From: Pedobacter sp. PACM 27299
Lineage (GTDB): Bacteria > Bacteroidota > Bacteroidia > Sphingobacteriales > Sphingobacteriaceae
Direction: 5' to 3'
DNA: 64,000 nucleotides
Assembly: GCF_001412655.1 (NCBI RefSeq)
Contig: NZ_CP012996.1
Coordinates: forward strand, 4,278,001-4,342,000
Shown: piece after piece, positions 1 to 8,422 of the stretch
Layout of the letters: each line of letters starts with the position of its first letter
Position numbering within the stretch: the stretch's first letter is position 1
Program-made: the position numbers and the translations under genes
Notes under the pieces: model-generated
The model's database searches: none
The model's input: only the letters and a program-made list of their open reading frames with translations
Told to the model about the DNA's origin: nothing

Positions 1-903
1 ATATACCGAATCTTTGCACTCTCCAAAAGATCCGAGCGCTATCAAAAAAACAAGGTAACTTATGTCAATTTGAACCAGGACAACCCAGCCTTTTCTTTTT
101 TTAACCTATTGTTCATTCCCTCAGCTATTTCAGGAAAAGAAACGATTCTGAAACACGAATTGGTACACATTCGTCAGTGGCACAGTCTGGATATTATCTT
201 TTTTGAAATCATTCAGATCTTGAGCTGGTTCAATCCCATCACCTATCTCCTTAAAAAAGACATCAAACTCCTGCATGAATATATTGCCGATGAACAGACC
301 ACTTTAAAAGAAATTGGAAAATATGATTACGCCTTATTTCTGATTAAACATTCTTTTGGAATGGAAGCCAATCCTTTGAGTAATCACATATTTAATCAAT
401 CTATACTTAAACAGAGAATCAACATGTTAAACAAGGAAAAATCAACAGGAAGGGCAAGGCTCAAGTTCCTGTTCGCATTGCCAATCGCAGCTGTCATGCT
501 GGGCAGCTCCACCATGGCTTTTACCAAAGATTACAGTCTGGTAGACTTATATCCGGAAAAATCAGTCAGCAACACTGCAGAAATACTAAAGCCCTTACAC
601 TTTTCAACAAATCAGGAGCCCACTAAAATCAGAGCGCCTAAGACCCCTGCTGTACCACCAGCTCCGCCAGCTGCTCCACCGGCACCAGGAATAGCTCCTC
701 CGCCGCCGCCACAAGAACCCATTAAAAACGGAAAAGTGAAATTCCCAAAACCAATTGTGAAGAAAAATGTCACCAGATTTCCTCCTCCGGTTATCGTACC
801 TGATGCAAAAGAAAATAACAAAAAATTCCCTCCTCCAATTGTCACAAAAGACAAGGAACCAGTTAAAAAAGACGCAGCATCCAGTAAACCAGTATATCCT
901 TAA
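1..903 (+). CDS. M56 family (BlaR1-type) metallopeptidase, 5' end outside window
   Basis: The reading frame is open from the first base, so this is the C-terminal part (about 300 residues) of a larger membrane protein. A zinc-binding HELVH motif (bases ~151-165) is followed about 30 residues later by an acidic segment (EYIADE) and then by a transmembrane-like stretch near KFLFALPIAAVML, the usual M56 arrangement. The extracytoplasmic tail is strongly proline-rich (runs of PPAPP and PPPPP) and ends with basic/proline repeats. In this family an antirepressor peptidase senses an envelope signal and acts on a BlaI-type repressor; that repressor gene would lie upstream, outside the window. TonB-like proline-rich tails are common in Bacteroidota M56 proteins. 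Family assignment is solid, substrate unknown. Confidence 0.85.
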   Translation: MYRIFALSKRSERYQKNKVTYVNLNQDNPAFSFFNLLFIPSAISGKETILKHELVHIRQWHSLDIIFFEIIQILSWFNPITYLLKKDIKLLHEYIADEQTTLKEIGKYDYALFLIKHSFGMEANPLSNHIFNQSILKQRINMLNKEKSTGRARLKFLFALPIAAVMLGSSTMAFTKDYSLVDLYPEKSVSNTAEILKPLHFSTNQEPTKIRAPKTPAVPPAPPAAPPAPGIAPPPPPQEPIKNGKVKFPKPIVKKNVTRFPPPVIVPDAKENNKKFPPPIVTKDKEPVKKDAASSKPVYP

Positions 904-904
904 A

Positions 905-946
905 CAGCAAACGTCATCAAGAGTGAAATCATGATGACGTTTGCTG
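905..946. terminator. Bidirectional terminator-like hairpin
   Basis: A perfect 15-bp inverted repeat (905-919 with 932-946, 12-nt loop) begins 2 bp after the M56 stop codon and separates two convergent genes. T-tracts are weak, so termination is inferred from position and stem strength. Confidence 0.6.
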
Positions 947-966
947 CTTGGGTAAATCCCTGTAAA

Positions 967-1401
967 CTATATGATTCTATTGACTACATTTCCTTTTGCG
1001 TCAAAAACTACTTTCTTTTCTTCTCCTACTTTTTTAAGCTCCACCTTATAAAGCAGTACTTTTCCTTCTTCAAACTGATCTACATCATCAATTCTATAGC
1101 CACTATAGTTTTTCTTGATGACATTAGATACCGCTACAGGCAGCTCCTTCGCTCTGATTTCTTTTTTATGCCTAACGATTACACCTTTATTATTGAACCA
1201 GACTTCATGATCACGTTTACCGATATCAAAATCTGCATTGTATAAATCTCCTTTCAATTCCCAATCTACCTTCGTGGCATTAGGGAATGCTTTCTTCAAG
1301 GAATTTCGCACCTCTAAAGGGACATCTTTTGCAGGAATATCCTGTGCATAACTGAAGCCTGAAAACAACAGGGCCAGGGCTAGTAATAGTCTATTTTTCA
1401 T
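967..1401 (-). CDS. Secreted PepSY-like (DUF2874-type) protein
   Basis: About 144 residues with a clear N-terminal signal peptide (MKNRLLLALALLFSGFSYAQ) and two repeated alpha/beta units of the PepSY-like type, each with a basic residue-rich helix followed by a strand reading roughly E-V-W-F or V-V-F-D-A-K-G. Such proteins are small periplasmic domains thought to bind or inhibit peptidases; no enzyme motif is visible. A start 21 bp upstream (1422) is possible, but a promoter with -7 element at 1433-1440 would put transcription initiation almost on it, so the internal ATG at 1401 is preferred. It sits convergent to the M56 gene and downstream of lspA. Confidence 0.75.
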   Translation of the reverse strand: MKNRLLLALALLFSGFSYAQDIPAKDVPLEVRNSLKKAFPNATKVDWELKGDLYNADFDIGKRDHEVWFNNKGVIVRHKKEIRAKELPVAVSNVIKKNYSGYRIDDVDQFEEGKVLLYKVELKKVGEEKKVVFDAKGNVVNRII

Positions 1402-1432
1402 GGTAAATGATTTATGTTTCATAAGCCTACCA

Positions 1433-1461
1433 CAAAGAAAGCGCCTAAATTTATCAGCAAA
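1433..1461 (-). promoter_or_regulatory. Candidate Bacteroidota promoter of the PepSY-like gene
   Basis: On the minus strand, TTTG (1458-1461) is followed by 17 nt and then TTTCTTTG (1433-1440), one mismatch from TAnnTTTG. Confidence 0.4.
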
Positions 1462-1574
1462 TCAAATTAAGCAAGAAAACCCTGCTTTTTAGTGCTTAAA
1501 CAAATATCTAAACGTAATTATTTTAGTTTTAGCCGATAATAATAGATTTACAGCGCCTGTAAAAGCATACGATT

Positions 1575-2099
1575 TTATGCCTCAGGACGAAGTTTAGCGG
1601 CCATTTTTCTTTTATGAAGGGAATCGAAGATGATCAATGACATCCCGGCCATAATAGACAAGTCAGCCACATTAAAAATACCGGTCTGAAATACAATGAA
1701 ATCGATATGAAGAAAATCAGTAACGGATCCGTAAATGATCCTGTCGTATAAATTACCTATCCCACCGCCAATCACGCAGCAAATACCAAATATCAATACG
1801 GGGCTGAGGTCTTTCCTGCTCATGACAAAATAAATACCAGCGATTAATACGGCAACCGGCAGCAGCAGTAAAAAGACAAATTTAATTCCGGAATGCAGGG
1901 CATCACCCATACTCAAAAAAGCGCCAGAATTCTCCACTTTAGTCAGGGTCACATAATTACTGAAAACCTTTATATTTTCATAATAATCCACTTGTTCTCT
2001 TACGATAGACTTGCTAATCTGATCACAACCGACATTTAACAATATAATTACTAAGATCAGTACCTTTCCCGCCAGACCACTAAATTTTCTTTTTTTCAT
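1575..2099 (-). CDS. lspA: Lipoprotein signal peptidase (signal peptidase II)
   Basis: 174 residues with four hydrophobic segments. The conserved blocks of LspA are present: CDQISK near the N-terminus, VENSGAFLS, GNLYDRI, SVTDF and FNVAD. The two catalytic aspartates correspond to D128 (in SVTDF) and D146 (in NVAD). The enzyme cleaves diacylglyceryl-modified prolipoproteins in the inner membrane just before the lipobox cysteine; this window encodes several such lipoproteins (DUF4876, SdiA-regulated type). The length is close to the family norm and the start is supported by a good upstream promoter. Confidence 0.93.
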   Translation of the reverse strand: MKKRKFSGLAGKVLILVIILLNVGCDQISKSIVREQVDYYENIKVFSNYVTLTKVENSGAFLSMGDALHSGIKFVFLLLLPVAVLIAGIYFVMSRKDLSPVLIFGICCVIGGGIGNLYDRIIYGSVTDFLHIDFIVFQTGIFNVADLSIMAGMSLIIFDSLHKRKMAAKLRPEA

Positions 2100-2116
2100 T
2101 TTGGCACCTCAATTGA

Positions 2117-2147
2117 TAAATATAGGAATTGTATTTTTGAATTCAAA
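2117..2147 (-). promoter_or_regulatory. Promoter of lspA
   Basis: On the minus strand TTTG (2144-2147) is separated by 19 nt from TATATTTA (2117-2124), matching the Bacteroidota -33/-7 pattern TTTG-N19-TAnnTTTG with one mismatch, 17 nt before the lspA start. Confidence 0.55.
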
Positions 2148-2205
2148 TGACAGATTCCTCAGATGAGAACGCGATATTGCCAATATTAATCTATAAAAAC
2201 ACCTT

Positions 2206-2688
2206 ATGAAATCATTTTTCTTTTCCCTGCTATTCATTTCATTTTCAATTGGCGCATTTGCCCAGGGCCTGGCAACAGGATCAACACTCCCTAAAGCTGT
2301 TTTTTACAAAGAAAATGGCGCAACTTTCTCTACTGATCAAATTCCAGGAGGAAAAAGATCATTGATCATGTTTTTTGATGCTACCTGTGAACATTGCCAG
2401 AAAGTGGCCGGAAACCTAAGCAAAAACACCAAAGAAATCTCCAATGTAAACTTATATCTGGTATCACAGGATGTATTTCGTTCCATTAATTACTTCGTGG
2501 ATACTTTTGCCAAGCCTTTAAGAGGCATGAAAAACGTAATTACCCTACAGGATAAAGACTATGTATTCATTCCACTATTCCACCCGAAACAATATCCATC
2601 TTTATACTTGTACGGAGCAGATAAAAAACTAATCCTATTCTCCAGCAATGAAAAAGATTTACCAAAATTTCTGGCCTTAATGAAATAA
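2206..2688 (+). CDS. Secreted thioredoxin-fold (TlpA-like) protein
   Basis: 160 residues with a signal peptide ending near AFAQ. A thioredoxin-type active site CEHC occurs at residues 61-64 after a hydrophobic strand (SLIMFFDAT), and a cis-proline-like segment (QYPSLYLY) appears later, as in TlpA/AhpC-TSA proteins. It probably acts as a periplasmic thiol-disulfide reductase or redox carrier. No partner gene lies next to it: it is divergent from lspA and convergent with the prolyl oligopeptidase gene. The exact client is unknown. Confidence 0.75.
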   Translation: MKSFFFSLLFISFSIGAFAQGLATGSTLPKAVFYKENGATFSTDQIPGGKRSLIMFFDATCEHCQKVAGNLSKNTKEISNVNLYLVSQDVFRSINYFVDTFAKPLRGMKNVITLQDKDYVFIPLFHPKQYPSLYLYGADKKLILFSSNEKDLPKFLALMK

Positions 2689-2731
2689 GGAATTTAGTAT
2701 TCTCTATTTATCGTAGAGAAATAAAATCTAT

Positions 2732-2771
2732 AAAAAATGCCCAATCAAAAGAAATTGATTGAGCATTTTTT
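2732..2771. terminator. Bidirectional Rho-independent terminator
   Basis: A stem of about 16 bp with one mismatch (2732-2748 with 2755-2771, 6-nt loop) is flanked by A6 on one side and T6 on the other, so it can terminate both the thioredoxin-like gene and the convergent oligopeptidase gene. Confidence 0.85.
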
Positions 2772-2784
2772 ATGCTTCTGGGCC

Positions 2785-4919
2785 TTATTTTTTATAATTA
2801 ATTCCCATGTTGTAAAATAAGAAAGACCACCTGTCGGCTATTTCTTCAATTGCTTTATCAGTTGGTTTCCCTGCACCATGACCGGCATTGGTCTGTATGC
2901 TGATTAAAATCGGGGCATCACCCGCCTGATCCTTTTGTAAAGTTGCAGCAAATTTAAAAGAGTGTGCAGGAACAACGCGATCGTCATGGTCTGCAGTGGT
3001 AATCAGCGTTGCAGGATATTTAACACCAGGTTTTAAAGCATGAACCGGCGAATATTTATACAGGTATTCAAACATCTCTTTTGAATCCTCAGCGGTACCA
3101 TAGTCATAACTCCATCCTGCTCCTGCTGTAAATTTATGGTAACGAAGCATATCCATTACGCCTACCGCAGGGAAAGCCACTTTGAACAAGTCAGGGCGCT
3201 GTGCCAATGTAGCACCAACCAGCAAACCGCCATTTGAACCACCCATGCTAGCCAGGTAATCTTTTGACGTATATTGATTAGCAATCAGGTATTCTCCCGC
3301 AGCAATAAAATCATCAAACACATTTTGCTTTTGCATTTTCGTTCCTGCCAGGTGCCATTTCTCTCCATATTCACCACCGCCACGCAAATTCGCTACGGCG
3401 TAAATACCACCTTGCTCCATCAGCACAATATTGGCTGTACTAAATGCAGGAGTCAGACTGACATTGAAACCTCCATATCCGTATAAAACAGTAGGATTTT
3501 TGCCATCCAGCACGATTCCTTTTTTATAAGTAAGGATCATTGGTACTTTTGTCCCTTCTTTTGAAGGGTAGAACACTTGCTTAGACTCGTAATTTGAAGG
3601 ATCAAAATCTACTCCTGATTTCTTGTAAACCTCAGATTTGCCCGTTGCGATCGTATATTTAAAGATGGTTGCAGGATAGACGTAAGAAGTGAACGTATAA
3701 TACAATTCTTTATCTGTTTTTTTACTGCCAAAACCACCGGCTGTTCCCAGTCCAGGAAGCTTGATTTCATGTTCCAGCTTCCCATTCATATCATATTGCA
3801 ATACCATAGATACCGCATCTTTTATGTAATCGGCAAATAGTTTTCCACCTCCAGTAGCAGCACTCAATACATTTTCTGTTTCTTTGATCAGCTCTTTCCA
3901 GTTTTCAACACCAGGCTGAGCAGCATCTACCGTCACGACACGACCATTCGGTGCATTCAGATTGGTATAGATGAATAACTTGCTGCCAATGTTATCAATA
4001 ATACTGTGGTTCTTATCAAAGTTAGCGACTACAGGAATGATCTTTCCATCTTTTGCCTTCAGGTTTTTAAGGTATAATTCATTTCCAGAGGTAGAGTTTG
4101 CAGCAGAAATGATCAGGTAATGCTCATCTTCCGTCAAACCGGCTCCAATATAACGTCTTGGGGTTTGATCACCTCCAAAGATCAATTGATCGTCCTTTTG
4201 TGCAGTCCCCAGCTGATGGAAATATAATTTATGATATTGTGTTAATCCGGACAGCTGGCTGCCCTCCGCAGGTTTATCATAACTGCTGTAGTAAAAACCT
4301 GTATTTCCTTGCCAGGCAATGCCGGAAAACTTCACATCTGTCAAAGTTTCTCCAACTATAGATTTATCACTTGCTTTCAATACAATCACTCTCGTCCAGT
4401 CTGAACCGCCATCCGACACCTGGTAAGCCACCATACTTCCATCTTTTGAAAAGCTGATCCCCGCCATTGAGCTGGTTGCATCTTTTGAAAAAGTATTCGG
4501 ATCAAGAAAAACTTCTGGTGCTCCACCTTCCTTCTGACGATAAAGTACACTCTGGTTTTGTAAGCCTGTATTTTTATAATAATAAGTATACCCCCCTTCT
4601 TTAAATGGCTGAGAATACTTTTCATAATTCATCAGCTTTTTCAGGCGCTCTTTAATGTCGTTTCTATAAGGGATTTTCGCCAGATATGCTTTGGTTACCG
4701 CATTTTGAGCCTCCACCCATAGTTTAGTCTCTTCCGATCGGTCGTCTTCCAACCATCGGTAAGGATCTGCTACAGTTGTCCCAAAATAGCTGTCTGTTAC
4801 GTTTTCTTTTTTGTTTCCGGGTAAATCATAGTCTTTTGTTGAGGATTACTCAGCTGGGCTTCCGCAACGAATGGAAGCATAACGGCGAGAAAGATGAACC
4901 CTTTGCCTGAGTTTTTCAT
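2785..4919 (-). CDS. Prolyl oligopeptidase (S9A), frame interrupted after the signal peptide
   Basis: The main frame (2785 to about 4800) encodes a beta-propeller followed by an alpha/beta-hydrolase with the S9A triad: Ser in GGSNGG, Asp in DHDDRV, His in NAGHGAG. The propeller frame has no ATG at the expected place; its first segment reads V-T-D-S-Y-F-G...ADPYRWLEDD, typical of mature prolyl oligopeptidases. The expected signal peptide (MKNSGKGFIFLAVML...AEA) starts at 4919 but lies in another frame, ending at a TAA at 4797-4799. The frames would join perfectly (...YPETKK-ENVTDSYFG) if one A were added to, or the ribosome slipped -1 at, the A-run at 4807-4812. Either a real mutation, a homopolymer sequencing error, or frameshifting explains this. 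The enzyme is normally periplasmic and cleaves proline-containing oligopeptides. Confidence 0.85.
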
Positions 4920-4953
4920 AATTTTTATTTGTTCGTTAATGGTGATGTTGCAT

Positions 4954-5337
4954 TTATATGGCCAGATACTGCTGAACAATGGGTACATCCGCTTCGGCCC
5001 AATCGCAATTTAGTAAATCTGAGGGCGCCATCCAAGCATAAGCCGCATGCTCTCTTAATCGTATAGTTCCAGCCACAATGCGGCAAACAAAAGGAAGCAG
5101 GAGAATAGAAAATTCGGGATAATGATGTGCTGAACCTGGTTGCTGGGAGATAATTTCTATAGTGATGTCCAGTTCTTCTTGTATTTCCCTGATCAGGCCA
5201 TCTTCCGCAGTTTCACCAGGTTCTATTTTACCACCTGGGAATTCCATTTTCAAGGGCATAGACATCATCGCACTTCGCTGGGTCACTAGAACCTGCCCCT
5301 CTTCATTTACAATAATTGCACAGCAAACTTCAATCAT
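4954..5337 (-). CDS. Nudix hydrolase, MutT-like
   Basis: About 127 residues. The Nudix box is visible as G-K-I-E-P-G-E...REIQEELDI, matching GX5EX7REUXEEXGU except that the last glycine is aspartate, which is frequent in Bacteroidota MutT homologues. The start IEVCCAIIV is the canonical first strand; the longer frame upstream runs into a terminator hairpin, so the ATG at 5337 is chosen. The probable role is hydrolysis of oxidised or non-canonical nucleoside triphosphates (8-oxo-dGTP type) in the cytoplasm, but the substrate cannot be fixed from sequence. It ends 35 bp before the oligopeptidase start. Confidence 0.85.
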   Translation of the reverse strand: MIEVCCAIIVNEEGQVLVTQRSAMMSMPLKMEFPGGKIEPGETAEDGLIREIQEELDITIEIISQQPGSAHHYPEFSILLLPFVCRIVAGTIRLREHAAYAWMAPSDLLNCDWAEADVPIVQQYLAI

Positions 5338-5369
5338 CACCGAAGATAATTTATTTATATAAAGAAAAG

Positions 5370-5405
5370 CCCGCTTATCTACCATTAATATGGAAAATAA
5401 GCGGG
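5370..5405 (-). terminator. Rho-independent terminator after the SnoaL-like gene
   Basis: A 9-bp perfect stem (5370-5378 with 5397-5405) is followed on the minus strand by a T-rich run (CTTTTCTTTAT). It lies between the SnoaL-like gene and the Nudix gene, arguing that they are separate units. Confidence 0.75.
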
Positions 5406-5434
5406 TTTTTAAAGCTAAATAAGGAGGTTTATGC

Positions 5435-5821
5435 TTAGTCCAGAGAAACAAAAAGTTCCGACTGTGTCAACCATACCCCATTTATTTTGCGCCACATGGC
5501 AGAATAATTACCTCTAAATGGTTCTGTTTTATAACTCCAGGCTCCAGTTTCCCAGGCTAAAATCCCACTGTCGCCAATTACAATGGACGAAGGAATGCGT
5601 TCAAATAATGGCGGTTTACTTGCAAACATTTCTTTCCAGGCTTTCAGCAATTTTGGTTTGCCTAAGTACTGTCCACCTTCACCAGAGATCACCACGATAT
5701 CATCCATCCAATATTTAGCAACTCCTGCAACATCCTGGTTAGAGATGGCCATATTTGAGTCCATCCTGGATAGGCGGATGGCTTCTTCTTCTTGTCTTTT
5801 AAAAAATGATACTGAACTCAT
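5435..5821 (-). CDS. SnoaL-like / DUF4440 nuclear-transport-factor-2-fold protein
   Basis: 128 residues without signal peptide. The pattern fits the NTF2-like fold: an N-terminal helix (EEEAIRLSRMDSNMAISNQDV), a segment AGVAKYWMDDIVVISGEG, a helix GKPKLLKAWKEMF, and C-terminal strands (GILAWETGAWSY, AMWRKINGVWLTQSELFVSL). Such proteins can be isomerases, hydrolases or ligand-binding proteins; no catalytic dyad can be assigned. Transcribed alone, ending at its own terminator. Confidence 0.75.
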   Translation of the reverse strand: MSSVSFFKRQEEEAIRLSRMDSNMAISNQDVAGVAKYWMDDIVVISGEGGQYLGKPKLLKAWKEMFASKPPLFERIPSSIVIGDSGILAWETGAWSYKTEPFRGNYSAMWRKINGVWLTQSELFVSLD

Positions 5822-5870
5822 AAAAAATTAGCTTCGTCTTGTTTATTGAACCGCTAAGATGGTGAAAATA

Positions 5871-8348
5871 TTAATTTTTCACTCTATTCTGTTCCGCTTC
5901 TGCTCCAGTATTTTTATGTTTTTTTAAGTCAGAAAAGGTCTTTCCAAAACGATAGCTGTAACTAACCACCACATTTCTAGAATCTGAACGGTTGCGCCAG
6001 CCCGCTTCTACGGAAGCCAGATTATTGATCTTTCCGTTGACGATCTTAGTATAAAAGAGGTCATTACCATTGATTTTAATCGTTGAACTCGGAGATAATT
6101 TCTTTTGCAGGCCCGCATTAAACTGGTACATCTCCCCTATGACAAACTGCACATCAGTAATCTTGGAACTATAAGATCCACTACATTCCGCCGTCCAGGT
6201 TTCTCCAATTTTAAATTGAAAACTACTCTTTGTGAAAAAGAAAGTACCCTTTGTGTGCAGGGCACCACTGTAAAAATCATTACTTTTTGCATTGATATTG
6301 GTCAATTCGCCATAAAACTGCCAGGAAAGCCCGGGAAACAAATCCAAGCCCGAATTTACGCTTAGGCTTTTCACGATCTTCCTGCCAATATTTCCAGGCC
6401 TGCTGTAATAAATCCCATCCCGAATCTCTATGGTTTCATTCACTTCATCTTTCGTGTCACTGTAGCTCAAAGCAGTAGTCACTTTATTTTTGAAGGTATG
6501 AGAAAGCTCGATACTATTGGTAAAAGAGGGATTCAGGAAAGGATTGCCTTCATAATAAGTAAACTTATCCAATGGAGAAATAAATGGATTCAGGTCTTGA
6601 AAATAAGGACGGTCTATTCTTCTTCCATAATTTAAACCAATCTGGTTGTTTCCTAATGTATCCAGTTTATAAGATAAGTAGGCTGTAGGAAAAAGACTGG
6701 TATAGTTTCTATTGAAAGCAGAGTCTGGCTTCAAAAGATTGCCCAATTGATGGCCATCAGAATTGGTGTTTTCTGCCCTTAATCCCAATTGTATGGACCA
6801 TTTTCCACTTTCCCTGCTCAGGTTCATGTAACCCGAGTTGATGTTCTCCTTATAAATAAAATGATTGCTCTTTTGATAATCAGGTCTGGTAATATCGCCA
6901 ATCGTGTAACTGTAATCTCCCACATTATCTGTCTTGGTATAGCTTGACTTCAAGCCCGCATCTATCTTCCAATTATTTTTCAGTGGCTTTGTATAATCTG
7001 CTTTCAGGGAATATATTTTGATATTAGCAGGTAATGCTCCATGAAGGATATCTTGAGATTTCAAGCTTTGATCAGGCAGGTAAGAAGAATTAAAGATCTG
7101 CTGACGGTTATTGGTATTGTATACCAGGTAATCGGCATCCATCGCAATTTGCTGACCATTTTTATCAAAATCATGGCGATAATTCAAGTTAAAACCCAAA
7201 TTTTTAAAGCTTTCTTTTTCTTTACTGAGTGCTTTAACTACCGAATCTAATCCCCTTCCGGCATTTAAAAGCTGACTTACATTATCTGTCGTTTGATTTC
7301 CAGATCTGTTCATGCCAGTTAGCACCACTCCCCAGGTTGTTTTCTCCGATTGGTAATAGTCCATCCCAATTTTCCCGTTTAAAGTATTGGCCTTTCTACG
7401 GATATAACTGTTTTGTTCAAAAAAAGATTGAGTGCTGCCATCCTCATTTTTATACTTGCGGAATAAATCCAGATCAGTGAAATTATTTTGGTAATTCTGA
7501 CTTAGATTGGCGAAAAAATTCAACTTATCTTTTCGAAAATTCATATTAAAACTATTGTTACTTCTTGGCAGTTCACCTTGTGTATATCCCAGATTTAATC
7601 CTCCATTCCAGCCTGTCTGGTTACTTTTACGCGTTTTAATATTGATCACTCCACCTTTTCCTGCAGCATCATACTTTGCAGGAGGATTGGTCATCAGCTC
7701 AATCTGATCTAATGAAGAAGATGGCATGGACTTCAGGTAATTTTCCAGATCTGCACCCGATAAATAACTGGGTTTACCATCGATAAATACCGCTACTCCT
7801 TGTTTTCCTTTTAAACTGATCAAACCATTCTGATCCACCATTACTCCTGGCGATTTCTCCAGTACGTCCAAGGCAGTGGTCCCCGCATTGGCAATTAAAG
7901 CATCTACATTGACCACGGTTCGATCAATTTTGCGCTCAATAAAAGCCTTTTTCCCAATAATGGCTACCTCTTTGAGGTCTTTTGTAGCGCCCAACAGGAT
8001 TAATGCCGGAAGTACAACATTGGAATTGCTTTCCTGCAAAATCACCACTGCGCTCTGGAGGTTTTGATAACCCATGGCGGAGATTCTCAATTGATAACTT
8101 CCTTTTGGTAACTGTTCAAAAGAAAACTTACCATCCTGTTCTGTAAACGTACTTTTCAAAAGACTACTGTCCTGTACGTTAAACAAGGCCACTGTTGCCA
8201 GGTCAAAAGGCGCATTCGCATCTTTCATTATTTTACCTGAAATACGCCCCGTTCCTGATAATCTGGTTGCAGCGGGCGCTTGGGAAAAAGCTAAAATTTG
8301 GGCAGTACTCAGCCATGCGGTCAGAATTACCGCGATCAATATTTTCAT
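5871..8348 (-). CDS. Outer-membrane beta-barrel receptor with carboxypeptidase-regulatory-like N-terminal domain
   Basis: 825 residues. After a signal peptide (ending about SQA) there is a CarboxypepD_reg-like beta-sandwich (GRISGKIMKDANAPF...GSYQLRISAMGYQ), a TonB-plug-like region (IERKIDRTVVNVDALI...GVAVFIDGKPSYL...LMTNPPAKYDAAGKGGVINI), and a large barrel of the OMP_b-brl_3 type. It lacks the long loops and substrate motifs that would identify a ligand. It follows the M56 receptor gene on the same strand with a 74-bp gap containing only a weak 5-bp hairpin (8375-8388), so it may be part of the blaI-M56 unit. Role in outer-membrane transport or signalling is inferred. Confidence 0.8.
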   Translation of the reverse strand: MKILIAVILTAWLSTAQILAFSQAPAATRLSGTGRISGKIMKDANAPFDLATVALFNVQDSSLLKSTFTEQDGKFSFEQLPKGSYQLRISAMGYQNLQSAVVILQESNSNVVLPALILLGATKDLKEVAIIGKKAFIERKIDRTVVNVDALIANAGTTALDVLEKSPGVMVDQNGLISLKGKQGVAVFIDGKPSYLSGADLENYLKSMPSSSLDQIELMTNPPAKYDAAGKGGVINIKTRKSNQTGWNGGLNLGYTQGELPRSNNSFNMNFRKDKLNFFANLSQNYQNNFTDLDLFRKYKNEDGSTQSFFEQNSYIRRKANTLNGKIGMDYYQSEKTTWGVVLTGMNRSGNQTTDNVSQLLNAGRGLDSVVKALSKEKESFKNLGFNLNYRHDFDKNGQQIAMDADYLVYNTNNRQQIFNSSYLPDQSLKSQDILHGALPANIKIYSLKADYTKPLKNNWKIDAGLKSSYTKTDNVGDYSYTIGDITRPDYQKSNHFIYKENINSGYMNLSRESGKWSIQLGLRAENTNSDGHQLGNLLKPDSAFNRNYTSLFPTAYLSYKLDTLGNNQIGLNYGRRIDRPYFQDLNPFISPLDKFTYYEGNPFLNPSFTNSIELSHTFKNKVTTALSYSDTKDEVNETIEIRDGIYYSRPGNIGRKIVKSLSVNSGLDLFPGLSWQFYGELTNINAKSNDFYSGALHTKGTFFFTKSSFQFKIGETWTAECSGSYSSKITDVQFVIGEMYQFNAGLQKKLSPSSTIKINGNDLFYTKIVNGKINNLASVEAGWRNRSDSRNVVVSYSYRFGKTFSDLKKHKNTGAEAEQNRVKN

Positions 8349-8422
8349 TTATTTAAGAATTAAATTGTAGAAAAGCTGTTTTTACAGCGCGCTATAACAC
8401 ATGAATTGAATATTTATGCTCC

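Noticed and set aside
612..854. Glycine-rich minus-strand frame opposite the M56 gene
   Set aside because: It is the antisense image of the proline-rich tail (CCN codons read as GGN). No start context or family.
931..1245. Plus-strand frame of about 104 residues overlapping the PepSY-like gene
   Set aside because: It begins inside the terminator hairpin and is antisense to a gene with a clear signal peptide and promoter.
2101..2116. TGGCACC...TTGAT as a plus-strand sigma-54 promoter for the thioredoxin-like gene
   Set aside because: The -12 GC doublet is missing and the gene starts about 90 bp further on.
8375..8388. Small hairpin between the M56 gene and the downstream barrel gene as a terminator
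   Set aside because: Only a 5-bp stem; too weak to separate the genes with confidence.
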